DNA of 64,000 bases from Clostridiales bacterium (GCA_029907205.1 JARYMI010000009.1:1-64000), one strand, 5' to 3'. Shown: positions 1-10,235, counted from the stretch's first letter. Notes: generated by a model not told the origin, from the letters alone. Numbers and translations are program-made.

Positions 1-291
1 TCTCTTGAACGATGCTCTCTGACTGCGAAAAGCAGGGCTCTAAAAATTCCTAACGGCAATTTTGGGTAACAGCCCTGATTATCCATTTTTTTGGATTTTA
101 ATTCAAAAATTTGAATTGACACCGATTTCAGCTCAAGGGACACAGCGAGGCGCTGGGGAGCAAGAATCCGGATAAATTCCTCTGCGACGATCGGGGTTAT
201 CATAGGGCGCCGCCGTGAGGCAAAATCAGCGCACGAACGCTCACTCAGCCAGCGCAGCATAAAACGAAACTTTTTTAGCCGGCGTCGAGGT

Positions 292-690
292 TCAGCCCTG
301 TTTCTCTTCGTCTTCGGCGATTTCCTGACAGAGTTTATAGACTTTTTTCATCAAGACTGATGTCTCAAAAGGCTTTTCGACGAATTCATCAGCCATTGAC
401 TCGCGGAGTGCGTCTTTTGCTGTCGCGCCTTTATAAACAGCGGTCATCAGGATGACCTTTGTTCGGCTCAACTCCGGGTGTTGTTTGATCCTTTTACAGA
501 CTTCGATGCCGTCGATTTTGGGCAATAGAAAATCGCAGATAACAATGTCTGGCTTCTCCTGGATAGCCAGTTCATAGCCAGATTCCCCATCGCGAGTAGA
601 AAAGACGTAAAATTCGCTTCTGGTCAGGATGCCCTCAAGGAGACGAACCGTGACTCTGTCGTCGTCGATGACGACAATCTTGTTGTTCAT
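292..690 (-). CDS. Response regulator receiver (CheY-like) single-domain protein
   Basis: KIVVIDDDRVTVRLLE...DIVICDFLLPKIDGIEVCKRIK...VILMTA...EKPFE: REC domain DD/D/T/K pattern. Confidence 0.93.
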   Translation of the reverse strand: MNNKIVVIDDDRVTVRLLEGILTRSEFYVFSTRDGESGYELAIQEKPDIVICDFLLPKIDGIEVCKRIKQHPELSRTKVILMTAVYKGATAKDALRESMADEFVEKPFETSVLMKKVYKLCQEIAEDEEKQG

Positions 691-857
691 TGCCGGGCGG
701 CTTTTTTCCTTTTAGGTCCAAGCTAAGAGCCTAAAATATACTGCCTGAAGATAAACTCTGTCAAATTGTTTCAGCCCGAGCATCAGGCGGGCTCTGGCTT
801 GACTTGCCTTGCCTGGTGGTGTAATAAGTCCGACGAGCCCCGGATAAGAGCTTCTGG

Positions 858-1157
858 ATGAAATCGTCTATTCTTAGATTTCATGTTATCTTGCTCGCCA
901 TTTTCGTTACGGGAGGCGAAGAAACGGCCAAGCTTTTAGTTGTCCGCTATCCCGATGAATCACAGGCGGAGGCCGCTTGTCAATCCTTCTCGGAAGGCTA
1001 TCTGCCGGACGCCAAACGAAGCGGAGCAGCGAGAGTCGAAAATAAAAAATGGATGCTCGGCCGGAGGCATCAAAATTTTGTGGCCGTCGTTTTCGAGGCC
1101 GCATCCAAAGAGCGGGCAGAAAGCCTCTTCGCCGCCGTGCGCTTTCCCGCCAAGTGA
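858..1157 (+). CDS. Small hypothetical protein (possibly C-terminal part of a DUF6599-like protein)
   Basis: ORF with LLVVRYPDESQAEAA...; directly upstream of the DUF362-like gene. Confidence 0.45.
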   Translation: MKSSILRFHVILLAIFVTGGEETAKLLVVRYPDESQAEAACQSFSEGYLPDAKRSGAARVENKKWMLGRRHQNFVAVVFEAASKERAESLFAAVRFPAK

Positions 1158-1164
1158 GGCCATC

Positions 1165-2049
1165 ATGAAAAATATCGTCACCCGCCGCGATTTCATCCGG
1201 GGAACAGCCGCGGCCGTACTGGGCGCCGCAGCCGCCGGCCTCTCCAAAGTGTCGCCAGCCCAGGAGTCTAAATCTCGCGTTATCCTCATCCGGCATCCCG
1301 ATGCTCTTGACGAAAACTCCGAGTTCAATGAAGCGGTTATCCAGCAAATGTTAGACGAGGCTGTGATGAAGCTCGTCGACCAGAGCGATCCCGTTGCGGC
1401 CTTCCGGCTGCTCGTCAAGCCCGATGATATCGTCGGAATCAAAAGCAACGTCTGGTCGTATCTTCCCACGCCGGCAGCCGTCGAAAGGGCAATAAAGCGC
1501 CGGCTGTTAGACGCCGGGGTCAGGGAAGAAAATATCAGCATCGACGACCACACCGTGCGGACCAACCAGATTTTTGTCAAATCGACGGCTCTCATCAACG
1601 TGAGACCGCTCAGAACGCATTACCTGGCGGGAATTTCCGGCTGCATCAAGAATTACATCATGTTCGGCGAATCCCAGGAAGCCTTCCATCCCGACAGTTG
1701 CGCCTCGCTGGGGTCAGCCTTTCTCCTTCCCCAGGTCAAGGGGAAGACCCGGCTGAATATCCTTTGCGCCCTGACACCCCAGTACCACGGCCGCGGTCCT
1801 CATCATTTTAGCAGGCGCTTTGTGTGGAACTACAAGGGTCTCCTGGTCAGCCAGGACCCCGTGGCAGTGGATGCCATCGCGCTGAGGCTGATCATGGCCA
1901 AACGCCGCCTGGAACTCGGGCCCGGTCAAGAGCTGCCGCCCGTTCCAAAACATATCCAGATCGCCGATACAAAATACGGCCTTGGCACGAGCGACCTCAA
2001 CAAGATTGAGCTCATAAAGTTGGGCTGGCTCGACGGCGTGATGATCTAG
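1165..2049 (+). CDS. DUF362-like protein with Tat-type signal
   Basis: ATG at 1165; MKNIVTRRDFIRGTAAAVLGAAAAG twin-arginine leader; DDIVGIKSN...DPVAVDAIA DUF362-type motifs. Confidence 0.75.
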   Translation: MKNIVTRRDFIRGTAAAVLGAAAAGLSKVSPAQESKSRVILIRHPDALDENSEFNEAVIQQMLDEAVMKLVDQSDPVAAFRLLVKPDDIVGIKSNVWSYLPTPAAVERAIKRRLLDAGVREENISIDDHTVRTNQIFVKSTALINVRPLRTHYLAGISGCIKNYIMFGESQEAFHPDSCASLGSAFLLPQVKGKTRLNILCALTPQYHGRGPHHFSRRFVWNYKGLLVSQDPVAVDAIALRLIMAKRRLELGPGQELPPVPKHIQIADTKYGLGTSDLNKIELIKLGWLDGVMI

Positions 2050-2094
2050 CCAATTTATGGGCTGGCTGGATTGAGGAATAACAAAGGACAAGAA

Positions 2095-3960
2095 ATGTTG
2101 AAAAACAAACCTCAAATCGCAACGATCATTATTGCCGGGATATTAGCCGGATTCCTTGGGGCGGAGCGGCTGATGGAAGGACAATCGCGCGGTGGCTTCC
2201 CCTCTAGATTGACCTACGCAGGATCGGCGCTGTGGACGAAAGCCCATGATATTTCCATCGAGGAGAATCTCGGTTACTGCGCTTTCCTCAACGGCCTCGT
2301 TGTGCTCGACTTGAGTGACCTGAAAAAGCCAACGCTCCTTTCTCAGCTCTATTTGGGCGGGGGGTACGCCATTGCGGTCCGGCAGAAAACGGCTTATGTA
2401 GCCGCCGGAAAGGAAGGGCTAAAAATCATCGATGTCTCTGACCCGAAGTCCCCCCTGCTCAAGGGCGGCATGGATACAAACGGCGAAGCCCGCGATGTCG
2501 CCTTGAGCAAATCCTATGCTTTTATAGCGGACGGCGCTGAAGGGTTGGTTATCATTGATATCAGCAACCCAGCCGACCCAAAAACCGCGGGAAAGTGGGA
2601 TTCGCCCGGGGAATCCATGGGGATAGTCGTCAGGGATGAGGTCGCTTACATTGCGGACGGGAGCGCAGGGCTTCAGGTTGTCAATGTCAAAGATCCTGCC
2701 AAGGCCACGTCGGTCGGTGCCTGCGACACCGACGGCACCGCAGAGGATATCGCAATTTCAGGAAACCATGCTTATATCGCCGATGGCTCCTCGGGCCTCA
2801 AGGTCATGGACATCAGCAAGCCATTTGCTCCCAGGCAAATCGCGTCCCTGACCACATCGGGATATTGCCGCGGAGTGTCTGCAGACGGGAGCTTGCTCGG
2901 CGCCGGCAACCTCTATGACGGCGGCTACCAGGTCATTGACATCTCTAATCCTGCTGCGCCGGTCATTCTCGCCACCAAGAAATACACCATGTACAACGAG
3001 AGCTGGAATGTCGTTTTGAGGGGAAACCGGCTCTGCGTCCTGGACTATTTTTCGGGAATCGGTTTCTTTGATCTTTCAGCGCCCGATAAACCGGCAATGA
3101 CCGGTTTCTTTCTCACGCCGAGCTCGATCATTGCTGCCGCTTTCCAGGATCAAACGGTCTATGCCGTTGGAGAATTGTCCGGGCTGCGCGTCCTTGATAT
3201 CAGCGACCCGCTCTGTCTGCGGCCTCTTGCAGCAACAAACATTTTCCGCGGCGTCCACGGCCTGGCTGTTAGCGGCGCCTACGCCTATGTCACTGACCGC
3301 TGGTCCATCCGGGTTTTCGATGTCAGGAATCCTTCCGAAGCACGCCAAGTGCACGCGATCCGGATTCCCAGCGGCGTGCCCAGGACGGTCGTCGTCAAAG
3401 GCTCAATCGCTTATCTTACGGCCGACCACGCCGGTCTCTATATCATCGACATTACCGACCCGCGAGCCGCAAAGATTCTGGGCAACTATCCGGTGCCGAG
3501 GTTCACTTACGGGATGGACATCGATGGTAACTTCGCCTATCTCGCCAACAGCGATACGGGGTTTCATGTTGTGGATATCCGAAACCCCGCTTCTCCCAAG
3601 CTTCGGCGCTCCATCAAGCTCGAGGGCGAGCCCTGCGGCGTGGCTGTTCAGGGCAAGAATGCGTATGTTACCTGCGGTGAATCAGGGCTTTATGTTGTGG
3701 ACATCAGCAACCCCGATGCTCCAAAGGTCGCCGGTTCCTGCGCGACAGAGGATTTCGCCAACGGAATTGCGGTGAGCGGCAATTTTGCTTACGTGACGGA
3801 TGGAAACGCGGGCATAAAGAAAATCGATATCAGCCGGCCCGAATCTCTGAGAGTGGTGGCCTCGTTCGATACGCCGGGTGAATCGACCTGTCCAGTGCTG
3901 GCCGGCGAATTCCTCATCGTCCCCGACGCTTTCTCGCTCTTTGTCTTCGGGAAGAATTAG
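2095..3960 (+). CDS. Secreted LVIVD-repeat beta-propeller-like protein
   Basis: Signal-like N-terminus; many repeats of the form GLxVxDISNPxxPxxxG / AYVADGxxGL. Confidence 0.85.
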   Translation: MLKNKPQIATIIIAGILAGFLGAERLMEGQSRGGFPSRLTYAGSALWTKAHDISIEENLGYCAFLNGLVVLDLSDLKKPTLLSQLYLGGGYAIAVRQKTAYVAAGKEGLKIIDVSDPKSPLLKGGMDTNGEARDVALSKSYAFIADGAEGLVIIDISNPADPKTAGKWDSPGESMGIVVRDEVAYIADGSAGLQVVNVKDPAKATSVGACDTDGTAEDIAISGNHAYIADGSSGLKVMDISKPFAPRQIASLTTSGYCRGVSADGSLLGAGNLYDGGYQVIDISNPAAPVILATKKYTMYNESWNVVLRGNRLCVLDYFSGIGFFDLSAPDKPAMTGFFLTPSSIIAAAFQDQTVYAVGELSGLRVLDISDPLCLRPLAATNIFRGVHGLAVSGAYAYVTDRWSIRVFDVRNPSEARQVHAIRIPSGVPRTVVVKGSIAYLTADHAGLYIIDITDPRAAKILGNYPVPRFTYGMDIDGNFAYLANSDTGFHVVDIRNPASPKLRRSIKLEGEPCGVAVQGKNAYVTCGESGLYVVDISNPDAPKVAGSCATEDFANGIAVSGNFAYVTDGNAGIKKIDISRPESLRVVASFDTPGESTCPVLAGEFLIVPDAFSLFVFGKN

Positions 3961-4007
3961 GCTCAAGCCTTTTTCAAAAGGCAGGTTATTCAAAAAAGGA
4001 GAGATTG

Positions 4008-5612
4008 ATGAAGCGAGCCGGGAAAAATAAGAGTGGGCTTTTCGTTCTATGGTCCCTGTCTTTCGTGATTTTTTCTTTAACCTCTTCCTCTTTTTCATCC
4101 CTTCCCGGAGACAGGGCACGGGAAAACATCCTGGCGAGCTGGGGCCAGCGGCAAGAGTTCGAGAGTTTCCTAGCCTCAAAGAGAGCGGCCATCGTCCAGG
4201 AATACATGGAGTTTCTCGCCATTCCCAACGTAGCCGCGGACAGAGAGAATATGCGTCGCAACGCCCTTTTCATCCAGGCCATGTTAGAACGCCGGGGGGT
4301 CAGGGCCAGCCTTATCGAACAGGAAGGATGCCCGCCGCTCGTCTGCGGAGAGTTGGTGGTGCCCGGCGCATCGAAGACTTTGCTTCTCTATGCCCATTAT
4401 GACGGCCAGCCCGTCAACCCATCCGAATGGACCTCCCCTCCCTGGAAGCCTGTGTTAAGGGATGGCTTACTCGAAGAAGGGGGAAAGGAAATTCCCGTCA
4501 GCGTTCTCGAAAAATCTTCAGGAGAAGAATTCCGGTTGTATGCCCGTTCGGCGAGCGACGACAAGGCGCCGATCATGGCTGTGGCCGCCGCCCTTGATTT
4601 TTTAAGGAGCCGGTCGCTTGAACTCTCAATCAACGTGAAGTTCCTGTTTGAAGGCGAGGAAGAAGCTGGATCGCCTCATCTTCTTGGCCTTCTCGAAAAG
4701 AACAAAAGCCTTCTTTCTGGCCACGGAATCCTCCTCTGCGACGGCCCGGTCCACCAGACACGAAGGCCTCAAATCGTTTTCGGCGCGAGGGGGATGCTCG
4801 ACTTGGAGATGACCGTCTACGGTCCCAAGAGAGCCCTCCACAGCGGCCACTACGGCAACTGGGCGCCCAACCCGGCCGCCCTGCTGGCCAATCTCCTCGC
4901 CACGATGCGCGACAGCAGAGGAAAAATCCTCATCGAAAATTTCTACGGCGATGTCGTGCCGCTCACGGCCGAAGAACGACAGGCGATTGCTGAAGCTCCT
5001 CAAATCGATGCCCTGCTCCTCCAAGAATTCGAGCTCGCCTGGAGCGAGGACCAGAAGTACCGCCTGGAGCAACGGATCATGCTGCCGGCCATGAACATCC
5101 GGGGCCTTGAATCCGGCCATGTGGAAGAAAAGGCCGCTAATGCGATTCCGACAGAAGCGAAAGCCTCTGTCGATTTCCGGCTTGTCCCCCATCAAACTCC
5201 GCAAAAAGTCAGGGAGCTTGTGGAGAAGCACTTCCTCAAACAGGGTTTCCACATTGTTGATTCAACCCCGGACAGAGAGACGAGGCTCAAGCACCCACGT
5301 CTGGTCAAGCTTGAATGGGGCGAAGGATATCCGCCGGCGCGGACGCCCATGAGTGCGCCTTTTGCCAAAGCGGTCGTTCACTCCTTGGAGAAAGTGGCCG
5401 GGCCTTCCTTGATCAAAATGCCGAGTCTGGGCGGCAGCATCCCCATGCGGGGAATCATGGACGTCTTGGAGATCGACGCCATCCTTCTTCCCATCGTCAA
5501 CCACGACAACAACCAGCACGGCCCCAACGAAAACCTTCGTCTCCAGAACCTCTGGGAAGGCATTGCGCTTTTTTCATCTCTTTTCGCCGGCTTGGGCAAA
5601 CACTGGCTTTAG
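4008..5612 (+). CDS. M20 family metallopeptidase (dipeptidase-like)
   Basis: LLLYAHYDGQPV, ARSASDDKAPIMA, FEGEEEAGSPH motifs. Confidence 0.9.
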   Translation: MKRAGKNKSGLFVLWSLSFVIFSLTSSSFSSLPGDRARENILASWGQRQEFESFLASKRAAIVQEYMEFLAIPNVAADRENMRRNALFIQAMLERRGVRASLIEQEGCPPLVCGELVVPGASKTLLLYAHYDGQPVNPSEWTSPPWKPVLRDGLLEEGGKEIPVSVLEKSSGEEFRLYARSASDDKAPIMAVAAALDFLRSRSLELSINVKFLFEGEEEAGSPHLLGLLEKNKSLLSGHGILLCDGPVHQTRRPQIVFGARGMLDLEMTVYGPKRALHSGHYGNWAPNPAALLANLLATMRDSRGKILIENFYGDVVPLTAEERQAIAEAPQIDALLLQEFELAWSEDQKYRLEQRIMLPAMNIRGLESGHVEEKAANAIPTEAKASVDFRLVPHQTPQKVRELVEKHFLKQGFHIVDSTPDRETRLKHPRLVKLEWGEGYPPARTPMSAPFAKAVVHSLEKVAGPSLIKMPSLGGSIPMRGIMDVLEIDAILLPIVNHDNNQHGPNENLRLQNLWEGIALFSSLFAGLGKHWL

Positions 5613-5636
5613 GGTCCGGCTACATCAAGACGACAC

Positions 5637-5820
5637 AGAAGCATCTCCCACTTTGTGATTTTTATGAAGGGTGCAGGAGGCTGCCCTGAAGCCCCCGTAG
5701 CGGAGGGGGGACCCGTCGGCTTCACCGACGGGGGGAACCCACGGGACTGGTTCCCCGGGGTGCGGGGGCCAAAGGGCAGCTTCCTGCACCCTATTGAATT
5801 ACATAAACGGAGATGCTTGC
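5637..5820 (+). mobile_element. MITE-like element, type I core (copy A)
   Basis: Ends AGAAGCATCTCC and (rc) GCAAGCATCTCC; core 5668-5792 closed by AGGGTGCAGGAGGCTGCCC / GGGCAGCTTCCTGCACCCT with internal hairpins; >80% identical by eye to copies B, C and D. Confidence 0.85.
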
Positions 5821-5893
5821 AGAGGGCGTTGACGAGGGGCGATCATTTCCGACATAATGCGTGTGAAAAGCTTTTTCCTGAAAAGAGGCGTCA

Positions 5894-7324
5894 ATGAAAA
5901 AAATCGGCATTGTTCTTGGCATATCTATTGCGCTCTTGAGCGCCCTGGGGTGCGCCGTCAACCCTGTCACGGGCAAAAAGGAGCTTAGCCTTATCTCCAA
6001 CGAACAGGAGGTCGCCCTCGGCCAGCAGACCGATGGCGAGATTCGCCAGCAGTTCGGCGTCTATGACGACCCTTCGCTTACCTCCTACGTCGAGAGCATA
6101 GGAAAGGCTCTTGTTCCGTATGCTCACCGGCCAGAGCTTGAGTACCACTTTGCTGTCCTGGATACTCCCGTCGTCAACGCCTTCGCCGTGCCGGGCGGTT
6201 ACATCTACCTGACCAGGGGCATCCTCGCTTTGATGAACTCGGAGGCCGAGATGGCTGTTGTTCTCGGCCACGAGCTCGGCCATGTCAATGCCCGGCACAG
6301 CATCCGGCGGATGAGCCAGATGATGCTGGCCCAGGTCGGCCTGGCAGTGGGAAGCGCGCTGAGCGAGACAGTGGCCAAAATTTCCGGCCTCGCTGGAGTA
6401 GGAATACAACTCCTTTTCCTCAAGTACAGCCGCGACGACGAATACCAGGCCGACTCCCTCGGAGTGGAGTATTCCAGAAAAGGGGGCTTTAACCCAGGCG
6501 AGATGATCGGTTTTTTTGCCTCCCTTGAAAAATTGGGCGACTTGTCGGGCGGCCGGAGTCTGCCGGGTTTTCTCTCTACCCATCCGCTGACCAAGGACCG
6601 AATCCAGGAGGTCCAGCTCATGCTCACAGCAAGCGACCAGACGCTTGCCCGCAACGAAAACACCTACCTCAAAAAGATAGCCGGCCTTATTTACGGCGAC
6701 GACCCACGCCAGGGATACGTGGAAGGACAGGCGTTTTACCACCCCGAGCTGGCCTTCACCTTTTCTGTTCCGGAAGGCTGGTCAGTCCAGAACACGCCAG
6801 CCAGGGTCGTTCTTGTCTCCAAGGACAAGAACGCAGCGCTTCTTCTTCAGGCTGAAAAAAGCGCCGACCCTCTCTCCGATTACGCCCGCAAGAAAGGCGA
6901 GACCATCAAGGGCGGACGGCTGGTGAGCGAGGACCGGCTCAACGTCCCCGGGTTTTCGTCTTTTCACCAGATCTATGATGTTTCTGAGGAGAACGGTGAC
7001 CTGCTCCGCCTCCGTCTTTCTCTCATCCGCAAAGGAGACCTTGTCTACTCTCTTTCTGCCCTTGCCAAGTCTCTGGATTTTGCGAGCTACGATTCTTTAT
7101 TCAAGCGGACAGTCCAGTCTTTCAGCGAGCTCCGTGACCCGAAATATCTGCAGCGCAGCCCCTTGCGTCTTCGCCTCGCTGAGGCCGACGGCCGTCAGGC
7201 GCTCCAGGAAATTTTTGTCCGGGCGGGGATGAAAAAGGAGCTCTGGCCCCAATTTGCCATCATGAACGGAACGGAGCTCGATGCGGTTCCTCCCGCCGGC
7301 CAGCTGATCAAAACGGCCTCCTGA
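5894..7324 (+). CDS. M48 family metalloprotease, lipoprotein
   Basis: Lipobox LLSALGC; zinc motif VVLGHELGHV; DDEYQADSLG. Confidence 0.92.
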   Translation: MKKIGIVLGISIALLSALGCAVNPVTGKKELSLISNEQEVALGQQTDGEIRQQFGVYDDPSLTSYVESIGKALVPYAHRPELEYHFAVLDTPVVNAFAVPGGYIYLTRGILALMNSEAEMAVVLGHELGHVNARHSIRRMSQMMLAQVGLAVGSALSETVAKISGLAGVGIQLLFLKYSRDDEYQADSLGVEYSRKGGFNPGEMIGFFASLEKLGDLSGGRSLPGFLSTHPLTKDRIQEVQLMLTASDQTLARNENTYLKKIAGLIYGDDPRQGYVEGQAFYHPELAFTFSVPEGWSVQNTPARVVLVSKDKNAALLLQAEKSADPLSDYARKKGETIKGGRLVSEDRLNVPGFSSFHQIYDVSEENGDLLRLRLSLIRKGDLVYSLSALAKSLDFASYDSLFKRTVQSFSELRDPKYLQRSPLRLRLAEADGRQALQEIFVRAGMKKELWPQFAIMNGTELDAVPPAGQLIKTAS

Positions 7325-7326
7325 GT

Positions 7327-7537
7327 CTCTGCCTCCCTTGGGTGATCATTTCCATTTTGGTAATAGAGTGGGGTCCTGTCGTGGTTCACCCCCGGCGCCC
7401 CTTCGCGGACGCATTTGTTAATTATTGGGCCGCAAGTTGTGCGGCATCAAACGCTTGGGTCGGCGGGGGGCCCCCGAACCACGCCACCCCACTCTTCTAT
7501 CCTGGAAGAATATCACATCATCATAAAAGATGCTTCT
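7327..7537 (-). mobile_element. MITE-like element, type II core (copy 3, divergent)
   Basis: Outer stem GAGTGGGG/CCCCACTC, internal loop TGG/ACAGGA (minus strand), inner stem CGTGGTTC/GAACCACG; right end (rc) AAGCATCTTTTATGATGATGTGATA. Confidence 0.65.
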
Positions 7538-7601
7538 CTCCCGTGGTATCAATTTGACCTTTGGCAGGTGGTTTGCTATAAATGGCGGCTCGTTGGAAAG
7601 A

Positions 7602-8516
7602 ATGGAGACGTTCTTCAATTCGCTCGAGAGTTATCCTCACCTGGGTGAAGTCCTGTCGGTTGGCTCGGGTTTTATCTGGGCTGTCTCCGTCCTCCTTTTC
7701 CGGGTGAGCGGACGTGCCGTCCATCCGATCAGCCTCAATTTTTTCAAGTGCGGCCTGTCCGTACTTCTCCTCATCCCGACCGGCGCTCTTTTGGGACTGC
7801 CGCTCCTGCCATCCCTTCCGGCTCAGGATTATGGAATGATGATTCTGAGCGGATTTATCGGAATAGCCCTCTCTGACACGCTTTTCTTTTATTGCCTCAA
7901 CCTCCTCGGCGCCAGCCTGACAGCCATCGTCGATTGCCTCTACAGCCCGTTTATCATCATCTCTTCCGTCCTTTTTATCGGCGAGAGGATGAGCCCTCAT
8001 CAGGTTGGCGGCGTCGCGCTTATTCTCATCGCTGTGCTCAGCATCTCGGTAAAAAAGGGAGAGGCTGTGCCGCCGCGCCAGAAACTGGTCTTAGGTGTGG
8101 GGTTAGGCGTCCTGGCCATGCTCACCCAGGCCGTAGGAGTCGTCATGATGAAGCCCTTGCTCGACCGCTCGCCGCTTCTCTGGGCGACGCTCGTGCGAAT
8201 CGGGACAGCAGCCGTCGCGCTGGGCGGTTTCCTTGCTCTCCACCCTCGGGCCCGCCGCCTCTTGAGACCTCTCGCAGCCCCTTCCAACTGGCGGGCAATG
8301 ATTCCCGCATCTTTCCTTGGAGCTTATGTCGGACTCGTCGCCTGGATGGCAGGGATGAAGTACACGTTCGCTTCAGTGGCCGCGCCGCTCAACCAGCTCC
8401 ACACGGTCTTTATCTTCGTCCTTGCGGCCATTTTCCTCCGGGAAAAGGTTACTCCGGCCAAGCTCGTATCGCTCATCCTGGCTGCTGTGGGAGCCACTCT
8501 CGTCTCCTGGTCCTGA
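7602..8516 (+). CDS. EamA/DMT family transporter
   Basis: ATG at 7602; ten-TM duplicated EamA pattern, VLFIGERMSPHQVGGVALI and AIFLREKVTPAKLVSLILAAVGATLV. Confidence 0.88.
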   Translation: METFFNSLESYPHLGEVLSVGSGFIWAVSVLLFRVSGRAVHPISLNFFKCGLSVLLLIPTGALLGLPLLPSLPAQDYGMMILSGFIGIALSDTLFFYCLNLLGASLTAIVDCLYSPFIIISSVLFIGERMSPHQVGGVALILIAVLSISVKKGEAVPPRQKLVLGVGLGVLAMLTQAVGVVMMKPLLDRSPLLWATLVRIGTAAVALGGFLALHPRARRLLRPLAAPSNWRAMIPASFLGAYVGLVAWMAGMKYTFASVAAPLNQLHTVFIFVLAAIFLREKVTPAKLVSLILAAVGATLVSWS

Positions 8517-8527
8517 AAGACCAGAAT

Positions 8528-9550
8528 TCATCCTAAAAAAATCTTCTCCCAGGCCTCGAAGACAGCCCGGACGTTCTCCGGCTTCGCGGCCACGCCGAAC
8601 TCGCACTGGGCGATTACTCCTCCTTCGCGATAAAGGCAAACGTGCACTTTTTCGACCGCCGCGGCAACCTCTGCGGCCGTTCCGAAGGGAAGGAGATACT
8701 GGCGGTCGATCTCGCCCCAGAAAGTGAGCTTGCCGGCGTAGCTCCTCCCCAGCTCCTCGATGTCCATGCAGAAGAGCTGGGAATTGAGGGCGTCAAGCCC
8801 CAGCTCCACAAGGTCGCCAAGAATATCGGCGATACAGCCGTCGGAGTGCATAAAAACGTATTTTCCGTATTGATGGCCGACATCGATATAATCCCGGTAG
8901 AGTGGCTTAAACATTCTTCGCCAGAGAGAGGGCGAAACTAAGAGCGAGCTCTGGCTTCCCCAGTCGTCGCTGAAGACAAGCGCGTCCACCTCTGTCTCAG
9001 CCCACAGAGTCATCTCCTCGAGATAAAAAGAATGGATCCGCTCGAGCAGGCGGAGAAGCTCGGGCGGCTGGTCGACGAGGTCAAGAAACAAATTCTCAGG
9101 CTTCCGCAGAAACTGGAGCTGCTCAAAAGGCCGGGCACTTGTCTTGGCCAGGACGAAGCGGTCCGTCGTCCGGCAGAAATCATTTACCCGCTCGGTGTTC
9201 ACGCTCAACCGCTCCCGCGGTACTCTGACCGTTTCCCACTCCCTCCAGTCTCTTATAAGCGGCTCTTTAACCTCGCCCATAATGCCTCTTTGCCTGTTCT
9301 CAAAAACACAACCCCATTCATCGATAAATATTCCCGGCGCGTATTCTTCACCAGCTGTTCTGAGCGCTTCTTTATAAAACGGCGGCGAAGTGACGATGTC
9401 GTCGGGAAAGCGGGCCTGAATTTCAGCCACCTCTTTGGGATGGCGATCAATCGCCCAGGGAAGGAGCCAAAGTTGGCGGGGAACGCGCACCGGCGAGCGA
9501 AGCTCAAGACTTCTTTTAACCAGTTCTCGCGGCGTCATGGAACAGGACAT
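8528..9550 (-). CDS. Uroporphyrinogen decarboxylase-like methyltransferase (MtaA/CmuA/URO-D family)
   Basis: MTPRELVKRSLELR...; VFSDDWGSQSSLLVSPSLWRRMFKPLYRDYID; next to a corrinoid protein. Confidence 0.85.
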   Translation of the reverse strand: MSCSMTPRELVKRSLELRSPVRVPRQLWLLPWAIDRHPKEVAEIQARFPDDIVTSPPFYKEALRTAGEEYAPGIFIDEWGCVFENRQRGIMGEVKEPLIRDWREWETVRVPRERLSVNTERVNDFCRTTDRFVLAKTSARPFEQLQFLRKPENLFLDLVDQPPELLRLLERIHSFYLEEMTLWAETEVDALVFSDDWGSQSSLLVSPSLWRRMFKPLYRDYIDVGHQYGKYVFMHSDGCIADILGDLVELGLDALNSQLFCMDIEELGRSYAGKLTFWGEIDRQYLLPFGTAAEVAAAVEKVHVCLYREGGVIAQCEFGVAAKPENVRAVFEAWEKIFLG

Positions 9551-9578
9551 TCGTCCGCCCGCTTGTTGGGGAGATTGG

Positions 9579-10235
9579 TTATCCTTTGAGCAGCCTTCCC
9601 ACTTCCTCGACGGCACTGGCTGCGTCCGGAGCATATCCTTCCGCCTTGATTTCGTCGGCGTACGCCCTGGTCACAGGCGCCCCTCCTATAATGACCGGTA
9701 TTTTAAGGCCGTTTGACCGCAAGGCCTCGACGATTCCTCTCATCTGGACCATTGTCGTGGTCAGGAGCGCAGAAAGGGCGACGATATCTGCTCTGCCCTC
9801 TGTGGCTGCGGCAACGAATTTTTCCGCTGAGACATCGATCCCCAGGTCGATAATCCTGTAGCCTGCTCCTTTGAGCATCATGGCCACGAGGTTCTTGCCG
9901 ATGTCATGGAGGTCGCCTTTGACTGTCCCGATAACGATGTTCCCCTTGGGCTGAATCCCCTCCTTTACCAGAAGCGGCTCCAGCCTAGCCATCCCGGCGT
10001 TCATGGCCCGGGCCGCCACTAATACTTCGGGGATGAAAACCTCACCGTTTTTGAACAAAACGCCGAGCCTGTCCATGCCGACGATGAGCCCCTCGTTGAG
10101 GACACGGGCTGCCGGAAGACCCAGGGCCAATGTCTCGTCGATGAGCTTCTCCACTTCCTCCTTTTTCCCCTTGAGCAATGCCTCTTGGACATCGACGAGC
10201 ACGCTCTCCTCCCGGCAATGACGGTCAAAATCCAT
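9579..10235 (-). CDS. Corrinoid (B12-binding) methyltransferase protein, MtaC/MtbC-like
   Basis: GTVKGDLHDIGKNLVAMMLKGAGYRIIDLGIDV: DxHxxG B12-binding motif. Confidence 0.92.
   Translation of the reverse strand: MDFDRHCREESVLVDVQEALLKGKKEEVEKLIDETLALGLPAARVLNEGLIVGMDRLGVLFKNGEVFIPEVLVAARAMNAGMARLEPLLVKEGIQPKGNIVIGTVKGDLHDIGKNLVAMMLKGAGYRIIDLGIDVSAEKFVAAATEGRADIVALSALLTTTMVQMRGIVEALRSNGLKIPVIIGGAPVTRAYADEIKAEGYAPDAASAVEEVGRLLKG

Noticed and set aside
2095-3960. Internal DNA repeats as a CRISPR or tandem array
   Set aside because: They are LVIVD protein repeats with degenerate codons; no CRISPR-like identical repeats and spacers or cas genes were seen in the window.
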